Source: Alphaproteobacteria bacterium | GTDB taxonomy: Bacteria > Pseudomonadota > Alphaproteobacteria > SMXQ01 | Direction: 5' to 3' | DNA length: 64,000 nt | NCBI GenBank assembly: GCA_009380075.1 | Contig: WHSO01000006.1 | Location: 21,431-85,430, forward strand | Made by a program: the position numbers and the translations under genes | Notes under the pieces: model-generated | What the model was told of the DNA's origin: nothing | Databases searched by the model: none | The model's input: the letters and a program-made list of their open reading frames with translations, nothing else | In this document: one piece after another, positions 48,166 to 56,542 of the stretch | How the letters are laid out: each line of letters begins with the position of its first letter | Position numbering within the stretch: position 1 is the stretch's first letter

Positions 48166-48657
48166 TTACGCGGGCCGGGTCTCCCAGGTCACGTCCAGCG
48201 TGACCTGGGCATCCTTCAGCAGGTTCATCACCGGGCAGCGCATCTCGACGTTCTTGCGCAGCTTGGCGAGACGCTCGGGCGGCTCATTGGTCCGGATCAG
48301 GACCGTGAGGGCGACGCGCTGGAAATGGGGCCGCACCCCGACCACCCCGCGCGAGCCGCGCCCGTCGACCCAGCCGTCGCATTCGAACTCGACGCCGGAA
48401 TAGCGGAAATTCATGGCCTTGGCACAGCGGTTGATGATCACCCCCTCGCAGCCCACCAGGGCGCAGAGGACGGTTTCGAGCGGCGACGGCCCGATATTGG
48501 TGCCGGTCTTTTCGTCGGTCACGACCTCGAAACCGCGCACCTTCGACACGGTTTTCGGCTCGGCGGCGTTGGTGGCGCGAATCTCGCGCACCCCCAGCAG
48601 CTTGGCGTGGGGATCGACCTCGGGCGGCAGGATGTCGGGATCTCGGGCATCGGTCAT
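48166..48657 (-). CDS. OsmC-family protein
   Basis: A 163-aa OsmC/Ohr-fold protein. The family core is GTNIGPSPLETVLCALVGCE with the first cysteine, and the second is in NVEMRCPVMNLL, giving the redox pair expected for thiol peroxidase activity. The ATG at 48657 has AAGGA upstream. It is the first gene of the minus-strand run down to the CoxL-like gene and is divergent from the binding-protein-like gene at 48780. Substrates may be organic peroxides; this is family knowledge. Confidence 0.88.
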   Translation of the reverse strand: MTDARDPDILPPEVDPHAKLLGVREIRATNAAEPKTVSKVRGFEVVTDEKTGTNIGPSPLETVLCALVGCEGVIINRCAKAMNFRYSGVEFECDGWVDGRGSRGVVGVRPHFQRVALTVLIRTNEPPERLAKLRKNVEMRCPVMNLLKDAQVTLDVTWETRPA

Positions 48658-48779
48658 GACGCTGTCCTTTCGGGAGAGCGCGCGCGGCGCGCGGCGCGGG
48701 TTCGACAAGGCTGCGGTCGGCGGCTATTGTTGCGGCCGGGCGTGGAAGGCGCGGTCCATCGCAGGGAGGAATTGGGAAA

Positions 48780-49478
48780 TTGGCGACTTTGCAGGTGCTG
48801 AGCGCGGGCGCGGTCAAGCCGGCGCTGGCCACCATCGGCCCGGCGTTCGAGGCGGCGGAAGGGATCGCCATCGCCGCCACCTTCGGCCCGGCCCCCGAGC
48901 TGCGCGAACGGACAAAGGGTGGCACCGGTGCCTTCGGCGTGGTCATCGGCCCGCAATCCCTGATCGCGGCGCTGATCGATGAAGGCAAGCTGGTGGCCGA
49001 CAGCCGCCGAGCCCTCGGCGGGGTCAAGGCGGCAATCGCCCTTCACCGCGATGCCCGCGTGCCCGACCTGTCCACTCTGGACGCGGTGCGCGCGGCCGTG
49101 CGCGCGGCCTCGGCCATCGTCTACAACACCGCCTCGTCCGGGCAGTACATCGACGACATGATCAAGGGACTCGGCATCGCCGAAGAGGTCGAGCCGCGGG
49201 TCCACCGCTTCCCGACCGCGGAAGACGCCATGCGCTTCCTCGGCTCCGACGCGGGCCGCGACGCCATCGGCTTCGGCCAGTCCTCGGCCATACGGGGCTA
49301 CGAGAAAACCCTCGGCGTGCGCCAGGCGGCGGCCCTGCCCAACGCCATCGGCAACGTCACCCGCTACGAGGCCGCGCGGACGGCGACGGCGCCCGATGCG
49401 GCCGCGGCGCAGGCCTTCGTCGTCTTCCTCGCCGGGCCGGAGGGACGCCGCCACCTCGCGGCGACCGGGGTCGAATAG
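48780..49478 (+). CDS. ModA-like substrate-binding-domain protein without signal peptide
   Basis: A 232-aa type II periplasmic-binding fold of the molybdate-binding (SBP_bac_11) kind: LQVLSAGAVKPALATIGPAF at the N-terminus, TASSGQYIDDMIKGLGI in the hinge region and FLAGPEGRRHLAATG at the end. No signal peptide is present from the TTG start at 48780 (GGAGGA upstream), so it should be cytoplasmic. No ModB or ModC permease or ATPase gene is linked. It could be a cytoplasmic ligand sensor or an effector domain freed from a regulator. Placement between molybdoenzyme genes is suggestive only. Confidence 0.8.
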   Translation: MATLQVLSAGAVKPALATIGPAFEAAEGIAIAATFGPAPELRERTKGGTGAFGVVIGPQSLIAALIDEGKLVADSRRALGGVKAAIALHRDARVPDLSTLDAVRAAVRAASAIVYNTASSGQYIDDMIKGLGIAEEVEPRVHRFPTAEDAMRFLGSDAGRDAIGFGQSSAIRGYEKTLGVRQAAALPNAIGNVTRYEAARTATAPDAAAAQAFVVFLAGPEGRRHLAATGVE

Positions 49479-49512
49479 GGCGCCGGAACGCGCGTGGCCC
49501 GGCCTCCGCGCC

Positions 49513-51030
49513 TCAGGCACTCCGGACCTTCCGGCGGCCGTTCCGCCGCTCGAACCAGATCGGAATGGCGAGATTGAGGAACAGGCACACCCACAGGATG
49601 TTGCCGAGCGTCGAGGAGAACAGCACGCTGATGTCGCCCTGGGACATCTTCAGCGCGCGGATGAAATAGGTTTCCAGAAGCGGCCCCAGGATGACCCCGA
49701 TCAGGATGGCCGCGACGTGATAGCCGGTCCGGCGCGCGATATAGCCGATCACGCCGAAGGCCAACGCCAGATACATGTCGAAGATGTAATCGCGCGACAC
49801 GAAGGCGCCGACCAGGGTGAACGCGATCACGACGGGCGCCATGTAGACCGTGCGCACCACGGTGACATGCGACATGTAGCGTGCCAGCAGCGGGATGGTG
49901 AAGATCATCAGGAAGTAGGTCACCGCCATGGCCGTGAACGGCAGGTACGCGAGCTTCGGGTTGTTGACGAACAGGTCGGTCCCCATGGTGACGTTATGGT
50001 ACTGCAGCACCACCAGCATGATCGCCGCCGTGGCGCCGCCGGGGATGCCGAGGATCAGCAGCGGCACCAGCGTGCCCGAAGTGACGCCGTTGTTGGCTGC
50101 CTCGGGCGCGATCAGGCCCTCGATGTGCCCGGTGCCGTAGAGCTCCGGCGTCTTCGAATAGGTCTTCGACTGCTGATAGGCGACGAAGGACGCGATCGCC
50201 GCGCCGGCGCCGGGAATGATGCCGATGAACAGGCCGATGATCGATGTCCACACCACGTGCCACCAGCGCTTCAGCGTCTCGCGGACGCCCTCGATCGTCG
50301 GAGCCCAGCCCGTCGAGTGCAGGACGGCGGCGCGCCCGCGCTCGGTCAGGATGGTGTCGCGATCGATGACGATGAAGGCCTCGGAGATCGCGAACAGGCC
50401 GACGAGGGCGGGAATCAGCGGTATGCCGTCATAGAGCTCGAGGAAACCCATGCTGCCGCGCGGCATTTCGTAAACCACGTCGGCGCCGATCGCCCCGATC
50501 ATCAGGCCGAAGAAACCCGCGGTCAGGCCCTTGAGCGTATCCCCCGTGGCGATGGTCGCGATCAGCGAGATGCCGAACAGCATGACCACGATCATCTCGA
50601 CCGAATGCAGGTAAAAGGCAACCTCGGCCAGCCACGGCATGGCGATCAGCGCCACCACCGTGGTGATCAGGCCGCCGAGCACGGAGGAGGTGAAGGAGAT
50701 CGCCAGCGCCTGCTGCCCGCGGCCCTGCTGCGTCATGGGATAGCCGTCCAGCGGCGTCGCCGCGGCGCCGGCGGTGCCGGGGATATTGACCAGGATCGCC
50801 GGGATGCCCGCGCCCATGCGCGACGAACAATAGATCGCGATCATGGCGACGAAGCCCACGTCGATCGGAAGGACGATGGCGAGCGGCAACAGCATGATGA
50901 TGGTGTTTGCCGCCGAGAACCCGGGGATGGCGCCGACGACGAGCCCGAGAACGATCGACGGAACGATCACCCACCAGTACTGGATGGTCTCGGCGAACAG
51001 TTCGATGAAAATGCGGGGATCGAATTCCAT
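49513..51030 (-). CDS. tctA: Tripartite tricarboxylate transporter, large permease TctA
   Basis: A 505-aa membrane protein of the TctA family with about 11-12 helices. Signature regions are GLVVGAIPGFSAANTIIMLL at the N-terminus and GIIPGAGAAIASFVAY in the second half; LILGIPGGATAAIMLVVLQY follows. It forms the substrate channel for citrate-like or other carboxylates together with TctB. The start lies 2 nt after the tctB stop, and tctC is upstream in the same operon (C-B-A order). Confidence 0.94.
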   Translation of the reverse strand: MEFDPRIFIELFAETIQYWWVIVPSIVLGLVVGAIPGFSAANTIIMLLPLAIVLPIDVGFVAMIAIYCSSRMGAGIPAILVNIPGTAGAAATPLDGYPMTQQGRGQQALAISFTSSVLGGLITTVVALIAMPWLAEVAFYLHSVEMIVVMLFGISLIATIATGDTLKGLTAGFFGLMIGAIGADVVYEMPRGSMGFLELYDGIPLIPALVGLFAISEAFIVIDRDTILTERGRAAVLHSTGWAPTIEGVRETLKRWWHVVWTSIIGLFIGIIPGAGAAIASFVAYQQSKTYSKTPELYGTGHIEGLIAPEAANNGVTSGTLVPLLILGIPGGATAAIMLVVLQYHNVTMGTDLFVNNPKLAYLPFTAMAVTYFLMIFTIPLLARYMSHVTVVRTVYMAPVVIAFTLVGAFVSRDYIFDMYLALAFGVIGYIARRTGYHVAAILIGVILGPLLETYFIRALKMSQGDISVLFSSTLGNILWVCLFLNLAIPIWFERRNGRRKVRSA

Positions 51031-51031
51031 G

Positions 51032-51568
51032 TCACAGGATCCCCCGCATCAGCGTTTCAAACAGGCCCGCGGGGAAGCGGACCTCGAAGGCGACCACGAA
51101 GAGCAGCCAGCCGCCGAGGGCGAGCACGGTTGACAGAGCGACGATCAGTTTCGGGTGCCGGCCCTCGTTGAGCACCAGCATGGCGAGCATGAGGAAAATG
51201 AATGTGGTGAGCGTGAAGCCGAACCATCGGATGACGAAGATGTAACCGATGGTGAGCGCGAGCAGGGCAAGCCGCTTCACGATGAAATTGCGTGGCGCGA
51301 TGAGGGTTTCCAGATCGAGCGTCATCGTGCCGCGCCGTGCCGCCAGCGCAAGGCGGACAATGACGGCGACGCTGCAAAGGATGAGGATGCAGCCGACGAA
51401 AAAGGAACTGACCTGAGCCGTCCACGGAGCTTCCCAGACGGTGGAGAAGTAATAGATGGTGAAAACGATGCCCGCGACGGGGATGATCATTTCCGCGCTG
51501 GCCGACCTCCGGGGTTTTTGCAGGGGTTTTGCGGCGGCATTGGCACCGCCGAGTGCTTCTTCGGTCAT
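51032..51568 (-). CDS. tctB: Tripartite tricarboxylate transporter, small permease TctB
   Basis: A 178-aa membrane protein with four predicted helices (PVAGIVFTIYYFSTVW; FFVGCILILCSVAVIVRL; LALLALTIGYIFVIRWFG; LIVALSTVLALGGWLLFVVA). The arrangement and length fit TctB. The N-terminal 25 residues are hydrophilic. It lies between tctC (93-nt gap) and tctA (1-nt gap) on the minus strand. Confidence 0.9.
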   Translation of the reverse strand: MTEEALGGANAAAKPLQKPRRSASAEMIIPVAGIVFTIYYFSTVWEAPWTAQVSSFFVGCILILCSVAVIVRLALAARRGTMTLDLETLIAPRNFIVKRLALLALTIGYIFVIRWFGFTLTTFIFLMLAMLVLNEGRHPKLIVALSTVLALGGWLLFVVAFEVRFPAGLFETLMRGIL

Positions 51569-51660
51569 GGGATTATTCGGGTCCTATGGATCGGGGACGG
51601 CGGATGGGCGCGGAAAAGGGGCGGTGGATTCATCCGCCGCCCCGATCCCTTCGACAAGTG

Positions 51661-52719
51661 TCAGCCCTTCTTCTTTTTCTTCTTGGCGGCTTCCTTGGCG
51701 GAGGCACCCCGCAGCAGGTCACCGTACTCTTCGCCGATCGCCAGGATATTCTTTACGTACTCGGCGCATTCCTTCTGCCCGCCGGGACTGATCAACTCCC
51801 ACGGGGCCTTGGCCTTGATAACCGCCTGCTTGTATTCCTCGGTGGCGACGACCTTGCGGAGGGTGTCCTCGAGAATCTTCATGCGGTCGGGATATTTCTG
51901 GATTGTCTCCGCCTTGACCGCGAAGGCCCGTGCCGAAACCAGTGGCGGCAGCTTGGTGCCGAACTTCGCATTGACGAGGGGGGCGTTGTCGATCTTGCCG
52001 CCCAGGACGTTCTTGTCGTCGAACAGCGCCAATGCCTTGAAGTTCTTCTGCTGAATCACGATGCTGGCCGAGGGCAGCGCGCCGAACGGCACCTCTCCCG
52101 TCGCAACCGCGTTGCGGGTGTTGCGTCCGCCGGAGAACGGAATCGGGTTGAACTTGGCGCCGGTCGCCTTTCCCAACGCCAGCACGCCGATGGTCGCCGG
52201 GTGGGCGATGCGGCTGGTGGCGAAGTTGAGGGTTTCCTTCTTTCCGGCCGCGACGATGTCCTCGATGGTCTTGAACTTCGAGCGCCGGCTGATGTAGATG
52301 ATGCTCGGGTCCGAATCCACACGGAAGAAGTAACGATAGGCGTCGAGCGGGAAGGTGGGCTTCTTCACGACCCAGTTCAGCACTTCCGGTCCCATGTTGC
52401 CGAACAGCAGTTCGTGACCGTCGGACGAAGCCTTGCCCATGTACTGCTCGTAGGCGACGCGCCCGGCCGCGCCGGGCTGGAACACCGGTTCGAAGTTGAT
52501 TTTGAGAAGTTTCTTCCAGACTCCGGTGACGAGCTGCAGGTTGAGGTCCGCGCCGCCGCCCTGGCGCGTCGGAATGTAGACCTTGATGTTCTTGGACGGG
52601 AAGTCGGCGGCATAGGCGTCGGCGATACGTCCCGAGCTCAGGATGCCGGCGGTGATCGTGGCGACGGTTCCCATCAGGAAGCGGCGCCGGTGCAATTCGA
52701 ACAGGTAGTCGTCTGACAT
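51661..52719 (-). CDS. tctC: Tripartite tricarboxylate transporter substrate-binding protein (TctC/Bug)
   Basis: A 352-aa periplasmic binding protein. The N-terminus carries a twin-arginine signal (HRRRFLMGTVATITAG, cleavage near AYAAD). The Bug-type body includes VYIPTRQGGGADLNLQLVTG and PFSGGRNTRNAVATGEVPFG. The last residues are a poly-lysine tail (AAKKKKKKG), unusual for the family. The ATG at 52719 follows GGGAG. Tat export suggests folding before transport. The ligand is unknown; the absence of the typical RPGGGTD loop points to a divergent specificity. Confidence 0.88.
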   Translation of the reverse strand: MSDDYLFELHRRRFLMGTVATITAGILSSGRIADAYAADFPSKNIKVYIPTRQGGGADLNLQLVTGVWKKLLKINFEPVFQPGAAGRVAYEQYMGKASSDGHELLFGNMGPEVLNWVVKKPTFPLDAYRYFFRVDSDPSIIYISRRSKFKTIEDIVAAGKKETLNFATSRIAHPATIGVLALGKATGAKFNPIPFSGGRNTRNAVATGEVPFGALPSASIVIQQKNFKALALFDDKNVLGGKIDNAPLVNAKFGTKLPPLVSARAFAVKAETIQKYPDRMKILEDTLRKVVATEEYKQAVIKAKAPWELISPGGQKECAEYVKNILAIGEEYGDLLRGASAKEAAKKKKKKG

Positions 52720-52920
52720 GTCACTCTCCCGGTTGCCGTGCCCCGGGGGCACGGGTTCACGTTATCGGTCGCGGCAATTGCTTTACGGAACCCGGTCATC
52801 GCATGGTGATGTCGACAAACATCCCCAGTCCTGTATGCGACTGTGCTCAGATACGAATCAACGGAATGACGGCCAAGCTCCCTGTCGTGTCGTACGTGTT
52901 GGCGTACTGTTTTGTAATAT

Positions 52921-52945
52921 GCTGAAAATACGTTCTATTTTCAGC
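52921..52945. promoter_or_regulatory. Palindromic operator candidate between tctC and panE-like gene
   Basis: GCTGAAAATA (52921-52930) and TATTTTCAGC (52936-52945) are perfect 10-bp arms around CGTTC. Just upstream TTTTGTAATAT (52910-52920) could be a -10 region, and GTAC-N9-GTAC (52893-52909) a second symmetric element. It lies in the 305-nt divergent region 52720-53024; the rest shows nothing else. Regulator binding is inferred. Confidence 0.35.
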
Positions 52946-53024
52946 GAGCCGCTGCCCGGATGATGACTCCTCCGTTCCATCCGGGTCAAGGCACGATCTG
53001 GTGAACTTATCCACAGGAGGGCCC

Positions 53025-53945
53025 ATGCGTTTCATCATGATGGGGTCGGGCGGGGTCGGCGGGTATTTCGGCGCCCGACTCGCCGCGGCCGGCCACGGCG
53101 TCGGCTTTGTCGCCCGTGGTGCGCATCTGGCGGCCATGAAAACAGCGGGCCTGCGCGTCACCAGCCCATGCGGGGACGTGACCGTGTCGCCGGTCGTGGC
53201 GGCCGAGGACCCGGCGGTGCTCGGGGCCGCTGACGTGATCTTCGTCGCGGTCAAGCTCGGCGACCTCAAGGATGCGCTCGGCCGTATCGCACCCGCCGTC
53301 GGGCCCGCGACGACGGTTATCTCATTGCAGAACGGGGTCGAGGCCGAGGACCGGCTGGTCGCCGCCTTCGGGCCCGGGCGGGTGGCCGGCGGCGTCGCCT
53401 ATATCGCCGCGGCGGTCGAGGCGCCCGGCACCATCCGTCATATCGGCACCAACCAGCGCATCGAGATCGGCACCCTGCCCGGGGGCGAGGCGGTCCCCGT
53501 CGCGGCCATCGTTGCGGCGCTGGCGGAGGCCGGCATCGACGCCGCGGCCGTCGCCGATATCCGCCACGCTATCTGGCGGAAGTTCGTGTTCCTCGTCGCC
53601 CTCTCGGCGACGACGACACTGACCGGCCGCACCATCGGCGTCGTCCGCGCCGACCCGCACGCCCGCGCCCTGTTCGCCGATCTGATGGCCGAGGCCGCCG
53701 CCGTCGGCGGCGCCCGCGGCATCCCGCTGGCCGACGACATCGTCGCCGACCGCCTCGCCCTGACCGATACGCTGCCCGAGGCAATGACCTCCTCCATGGC
53801 CCACGACGCGGCGGCGGGACGGCCGCTCGAAGCGGATTGGCTGTCCGGCGCCGTGGTCCGGATGGGGCGTGAAACCGGCGTCCCGACCCCGGCCAACAAC
53901 GCCGCAGTGGCGATCCTGGCGCTGCGCCGGGACGCCGGACGATAG
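53025..53945 (+). CDS. Ketopantoate reductase-family (PanE/ApbA) protein, copy 2
   Basis: A 306-aa NADP-dependent 2-oxoacid reductase-like protein: dinucleotide motif MGSGGVGGYFGARLAA, VISLQNGVEAEDRLV, catalytic lysine in AIWRKFVFLVALSATTTLTG and C-terminal MAHDAAAGRPLEADWLSGAV. The ATG at 53025 has AGGAGG 5 nt upstream, the strongest ribosome-binding site in this region. It is the first gene of a plus-strand series with an FAH-family enzyme and a threonine-synthase-like gene, which again suggests a degradative use of the fold. Confidence 0.9.
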   Translation: MRFIMMGSGGVGGYFGARLAAAGHGVGFVARGAHLAAMKTAGLRVTSPCGDVTVSPVVAAEDPAVLGAADVIFVAVKLGDLKDALGRIAPAVGPATTVISLQNGVEAEDRLVAAFGPGRVAGGVAYIAAAVEAPGTIRHIGTNQRIEIGTLPGGEAVPVAAIVAALAEAGIDAAAVADIRHAIWRKFVFLVALSATTTLTGRTIGVVRADPHARALFADLMAEAAAVGGARGIPLADDIVADRLALTDTLPEAMTSSMAHDAAAGRPLEADWLSGAVVRMGRETGVPTPANNAAVAILALRRDAGR

Positions 53946-54109
53946 GGCAGGCCGCGGCTTCCGGCCGTGGGTCCGCCAGCCACCTTGACCCTCGCGCCGC
54001 AATCTTCGTATATCAGGGGCGCTCGCGTCGGCGAGAACGGAACCTTGCTCCGGTGTCGCGCGCGGTCCCCGCGGGATCGTTTTTACCAACCGAACAAGAG
54101 GATGCCCTG

Positions 54110-54799
54110 ATGAGCTACGCCGTTCCCGCCGCGCCGGTGGTTGCGCTCCCCGTGGCCGGATCCGAAGACACCTTCCCGGTGCGCCGCATCTGGTGCGTCG
54201 GGCGCAACTACGCCGCCCATGCCCGCGAGATGGGCTCCGATCCGGACCGCGACCCGCCGTTCTTTTTCGCCAAGCCGACCGACGCGATCGTGCAAAACGG
54301 CGACCCGATCCCCTATCCCGCCGGCACCAAAAACCTTCATCACGAGATCGAGCTCGTCGTCGCCATCGGCAAGGCGGGTAGCCGCATTCCGGTGGACCAG
54401 GCGCTGGAGCACGTCTACGGTTACGCCGTCGGTCTCGACATGACGCGGCGCGACCTGCAGAACGCCGCCAAGGATTCGGGGCGTCCGTGGGAAATGGGCA
54501 AGTCCTACGACTTTTCGGCGCCGTGCTCCGCCATCCAGCCGGCCGTGCGCATCGGCCATCCCGACAAGGGCGCGATCTGGGTCAAGGTCAACGGCACCGT
54601 CAAGCAGTCGAGCGACATTTCCAACCTGATCTGGAACGTGGCCGAGACCATCTCCCACCTGTCGCAACTGATCGACTTGCGTCCCGGCGACATCATCTAC
54701 ACCGGCACGCCGGAAGGCGTGGCGGCGGTGGTCGCGGGCGACGTCATGGAAGGGCATATCGACGGGGTCGGCGATATCCGGACGCCCGTGATCGCGTGA
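54110..54799 (+). CDS. Fumarylacetoacetate hydrolase-family protein
   Basis: A 229-aa FAH-domain enzyme of the short FAHD1/fumarylpyruvate-hydrolase type. The metal-binding set is HHEIELVVAIGKAG (E-x-E) and VGLDMTRRDLQNAAK (Asp); GRPWEMGKSYDFSAP and GDIIYTGTPEGVAAV follow. Such enzymes cleave or decarboxylate acylpyruvates and oxaloacetate. The ATG at 54110 has AGAGGA upstream. The next gene starts 13 nt downstream, so the two are co-transcribed. Confidence 0.92.
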   Translation: MSYAVPAAPVVALPVAGSEDTFPVRRIWCVGRNYAAHAREMGSDPDRDPPFFFAKPTDAIVQNGDPIPYPAGTKNLHHEIELVVAIGKAGSRIPVDQALEHVYGYAVGLDMTRRDLQNAAKDSGRPWEMGKSYDFSAPCSAIQPAVRIGHPDKGAIWVKVNGTVKQSSDISNLIWNVAETISHLSQLIDLRPGDIIYTGTPEGVAAVVAGDVMEGHIDGVGDIRTPVIA

Positions 54800-54812
54800 T
54801 CGCCGGCGCCTG

Positions 54813-56047
54813 ATGGAAGACAACCTCGCCACCGAACGGCCGACCTTCGTCACCCATCTCGAATGCGGGATGACCGGGGAAAGGCTCCCCGCCGACCGGC
54901 TCGCCAACCTGTCGCCGGAGGGCAAGCCGTTGCTGGTGCGCTACGACCTCGCCGCCATCCGCAAGGCGGTGTCGCGTGAGGCGCTTGCCGCCCGCGCGCC
55001 GGACCTGTGGCGCTACCGCGAACTGCTGCCGGTGCGCCGCTGCGACAATATCGTTTCACTTGGCGAGACCATGACGCCGCTGATCGACCTGCCGCGGCTG
55101 CGCGCGGCGCTTGGCGGCGGCGACATCCTCGTCAAGGACGAAGGCCGCCTGCCCACCGGCTCGTTCAAGGCGCGCGGCCTCGTCCTGGCGGTGTCCATGG
55201 CGAAGGAGCTTGGCGTGCGCAAGATGGCGATGGCGACCAACGGCAACGCCGGCGCGGCGCTCGCGGCCTATGGTTCGCGTGCCGGGATAGAGACCGTCGT
55301 GTTCTGCCCGGCCGACACGCCGGAAGTGAACGTGTGCGAGATCGCGTTGCAGGGCGCGCGGGTCTATCGCGTCAACGGTCTGATCAACGATTGCGGCAGG
55401 ATCGTCGTCGACGGGCGCGACGCGGCGGGCTGGTTCGAGGCGAATACGCTGAAAGAGCCCTACCGCATCGAGGGCAAGAAGACCATGGGGCTCGAGCTCG
55501 CCGAACAGCTCGGCTGGGATCTGCCCGACGTGATTCTCTACCGACCGGCGGCGGCACCGGGCTGATCGGCATGTGGAAGGCCTTTGCCGAACTGGAAGCC
55601 CTGGGGTGGATCGGGCCGAAGCGCCCGCGCATGGTCGCGGTGCAGGCGTCGGGCTGCGCCCCCATCGTCAAGGCGTATGAGGATGGGGTCGAGCACGCCG
55701 AACTGTGGCAGGGGGCGCATACTGTCGCCGCCGGCATCCGCGTGCCCGTCGCCATCGGCGATTTCCTCATCCTGCGCGCGGTGCGGGAATCGAACGGCTT
55801 CGCCGTCGCCGTCGAAGACGACCTGATCGAGGCGGGACGCGAGGAGGTGGCCAAGACCGAGGGCCTGCTCTTGTGCCCCGAAGGGGCGGCGACCTACGCC
55901 GCCTACAAGCAGGAACTGGCGTCGGGGCGCATCGGCAAGGGCGAACGGGTCGTCCTGTTCAACTGCGGCAACGGGCTCAAGTATCCGATGCCACCGGCCG
56001 AGGCCGCGCTCGATCTCAACCGACCCATCGACTACGCCGCACTCTAG
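54813..56047 (+). pseudogene. Threonine synthase-like PLP enzyme, interrupted by a 1-nt frameshift
   Basis: Two overlapping frames make one PLP-dependent lyase of about 411 aa. The first frame (start 54813) contains ECGMTGERLPADRLANLSPE, PLP lysine in LPTGSFKARGLVLA, and NGNAGAALAAYG. It should continue as LYPTGGGTGLIGMWKAFAEL, but the sequence TACCGACCGG at about 55538-55547 lacks one C and runs into TGA at 55563. The second frame then carries LLLCPEGAATYAAYKQEL to the TAG at 56047. Either a real null mutation or a base-calling error is possible. It is related to threonine synthase; true ThrC function is not proven. The stop shares CTAG with the next gene. Confidence 0.85.
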
Positions 56048-56514
56048 CGCGCAAGAGCCCGCGCGGCGCGGCGCACGGCACGGAAGACACGGCTGTGGGT
56101 GCCACAGCGGCACAGGTTGTCCTGCAGCGCGACGCGGATCGCGTCGGTGTCGGGATCGGGATTCCTGTCGAGCAGGACCTTGGCCGAAATCATGATGCCG
56201 CTGGTGCAGTAGCCGCATTGTGCCGCCTGCTCGGCGATGAAGGCGGCCTGCACCGGATGCGGGTTCTCCGGCGTGCCGAGCCCCTCCAGGGTCACGATCG
56301 CCTTGCCCGCGGCGTCGCGCACCGTCAGCGTGCAGGAGAACGCCTTGTCGCCGTCGACGATGACGTTGCAGGTGCCGCACTGTTCGGTGCCGCAGCCGTA
56401 TTTGGGCGAGGCGAGCCCGATGTCGTTGCGCAGGACGTAGAGGAGCGGCGTATCGCCCTCCGCCGTCACCGAATGCTCCCTGCCGTTGACGCTGAGCCGG
56501 AACGTGTCACTCAT
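56044..56514 (-). CDS. [2Fe-2S] small subunit of a molybdenum hydroxylase (IorA-like)
   Basis: A 156-aa ferredoxin-like electron-transfer subunit. The plant-type cluster is in YGCGTEQCGTCNVIVDGDKA. The second [2Fe-2S] domain has QCGYCTSGIMISAKVLLDRN and DNLCRCGTHSRVFRAV. It partners the large subunit at 56543-58717, which lies 28 nt upstream in the same operon. The order, large then small, is the reverse of the second pair at 60798-63586. Its stop overlaps the threonine-synthase-like stop at CTAG. Confidence 0.92.
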   Translation of the reverse strand: MSDTFRLSVNGREHSVTAEGDTPLLYVLRNDIGLASPKYGCGTEQCGTCNVIVDGDKAFSCTLTVRDAAGKAIVTLEGLGTPENPHPVQAAFIAEQAAQCGYCTSGIMISAKVLLDRNPDPDTDAIRVALQDNLCRCGTHSRVFRAVRRAARALAR

Positions 56515-56542
56515 AACCTGTCCTTCTCCGTTCGTGCCGTCG

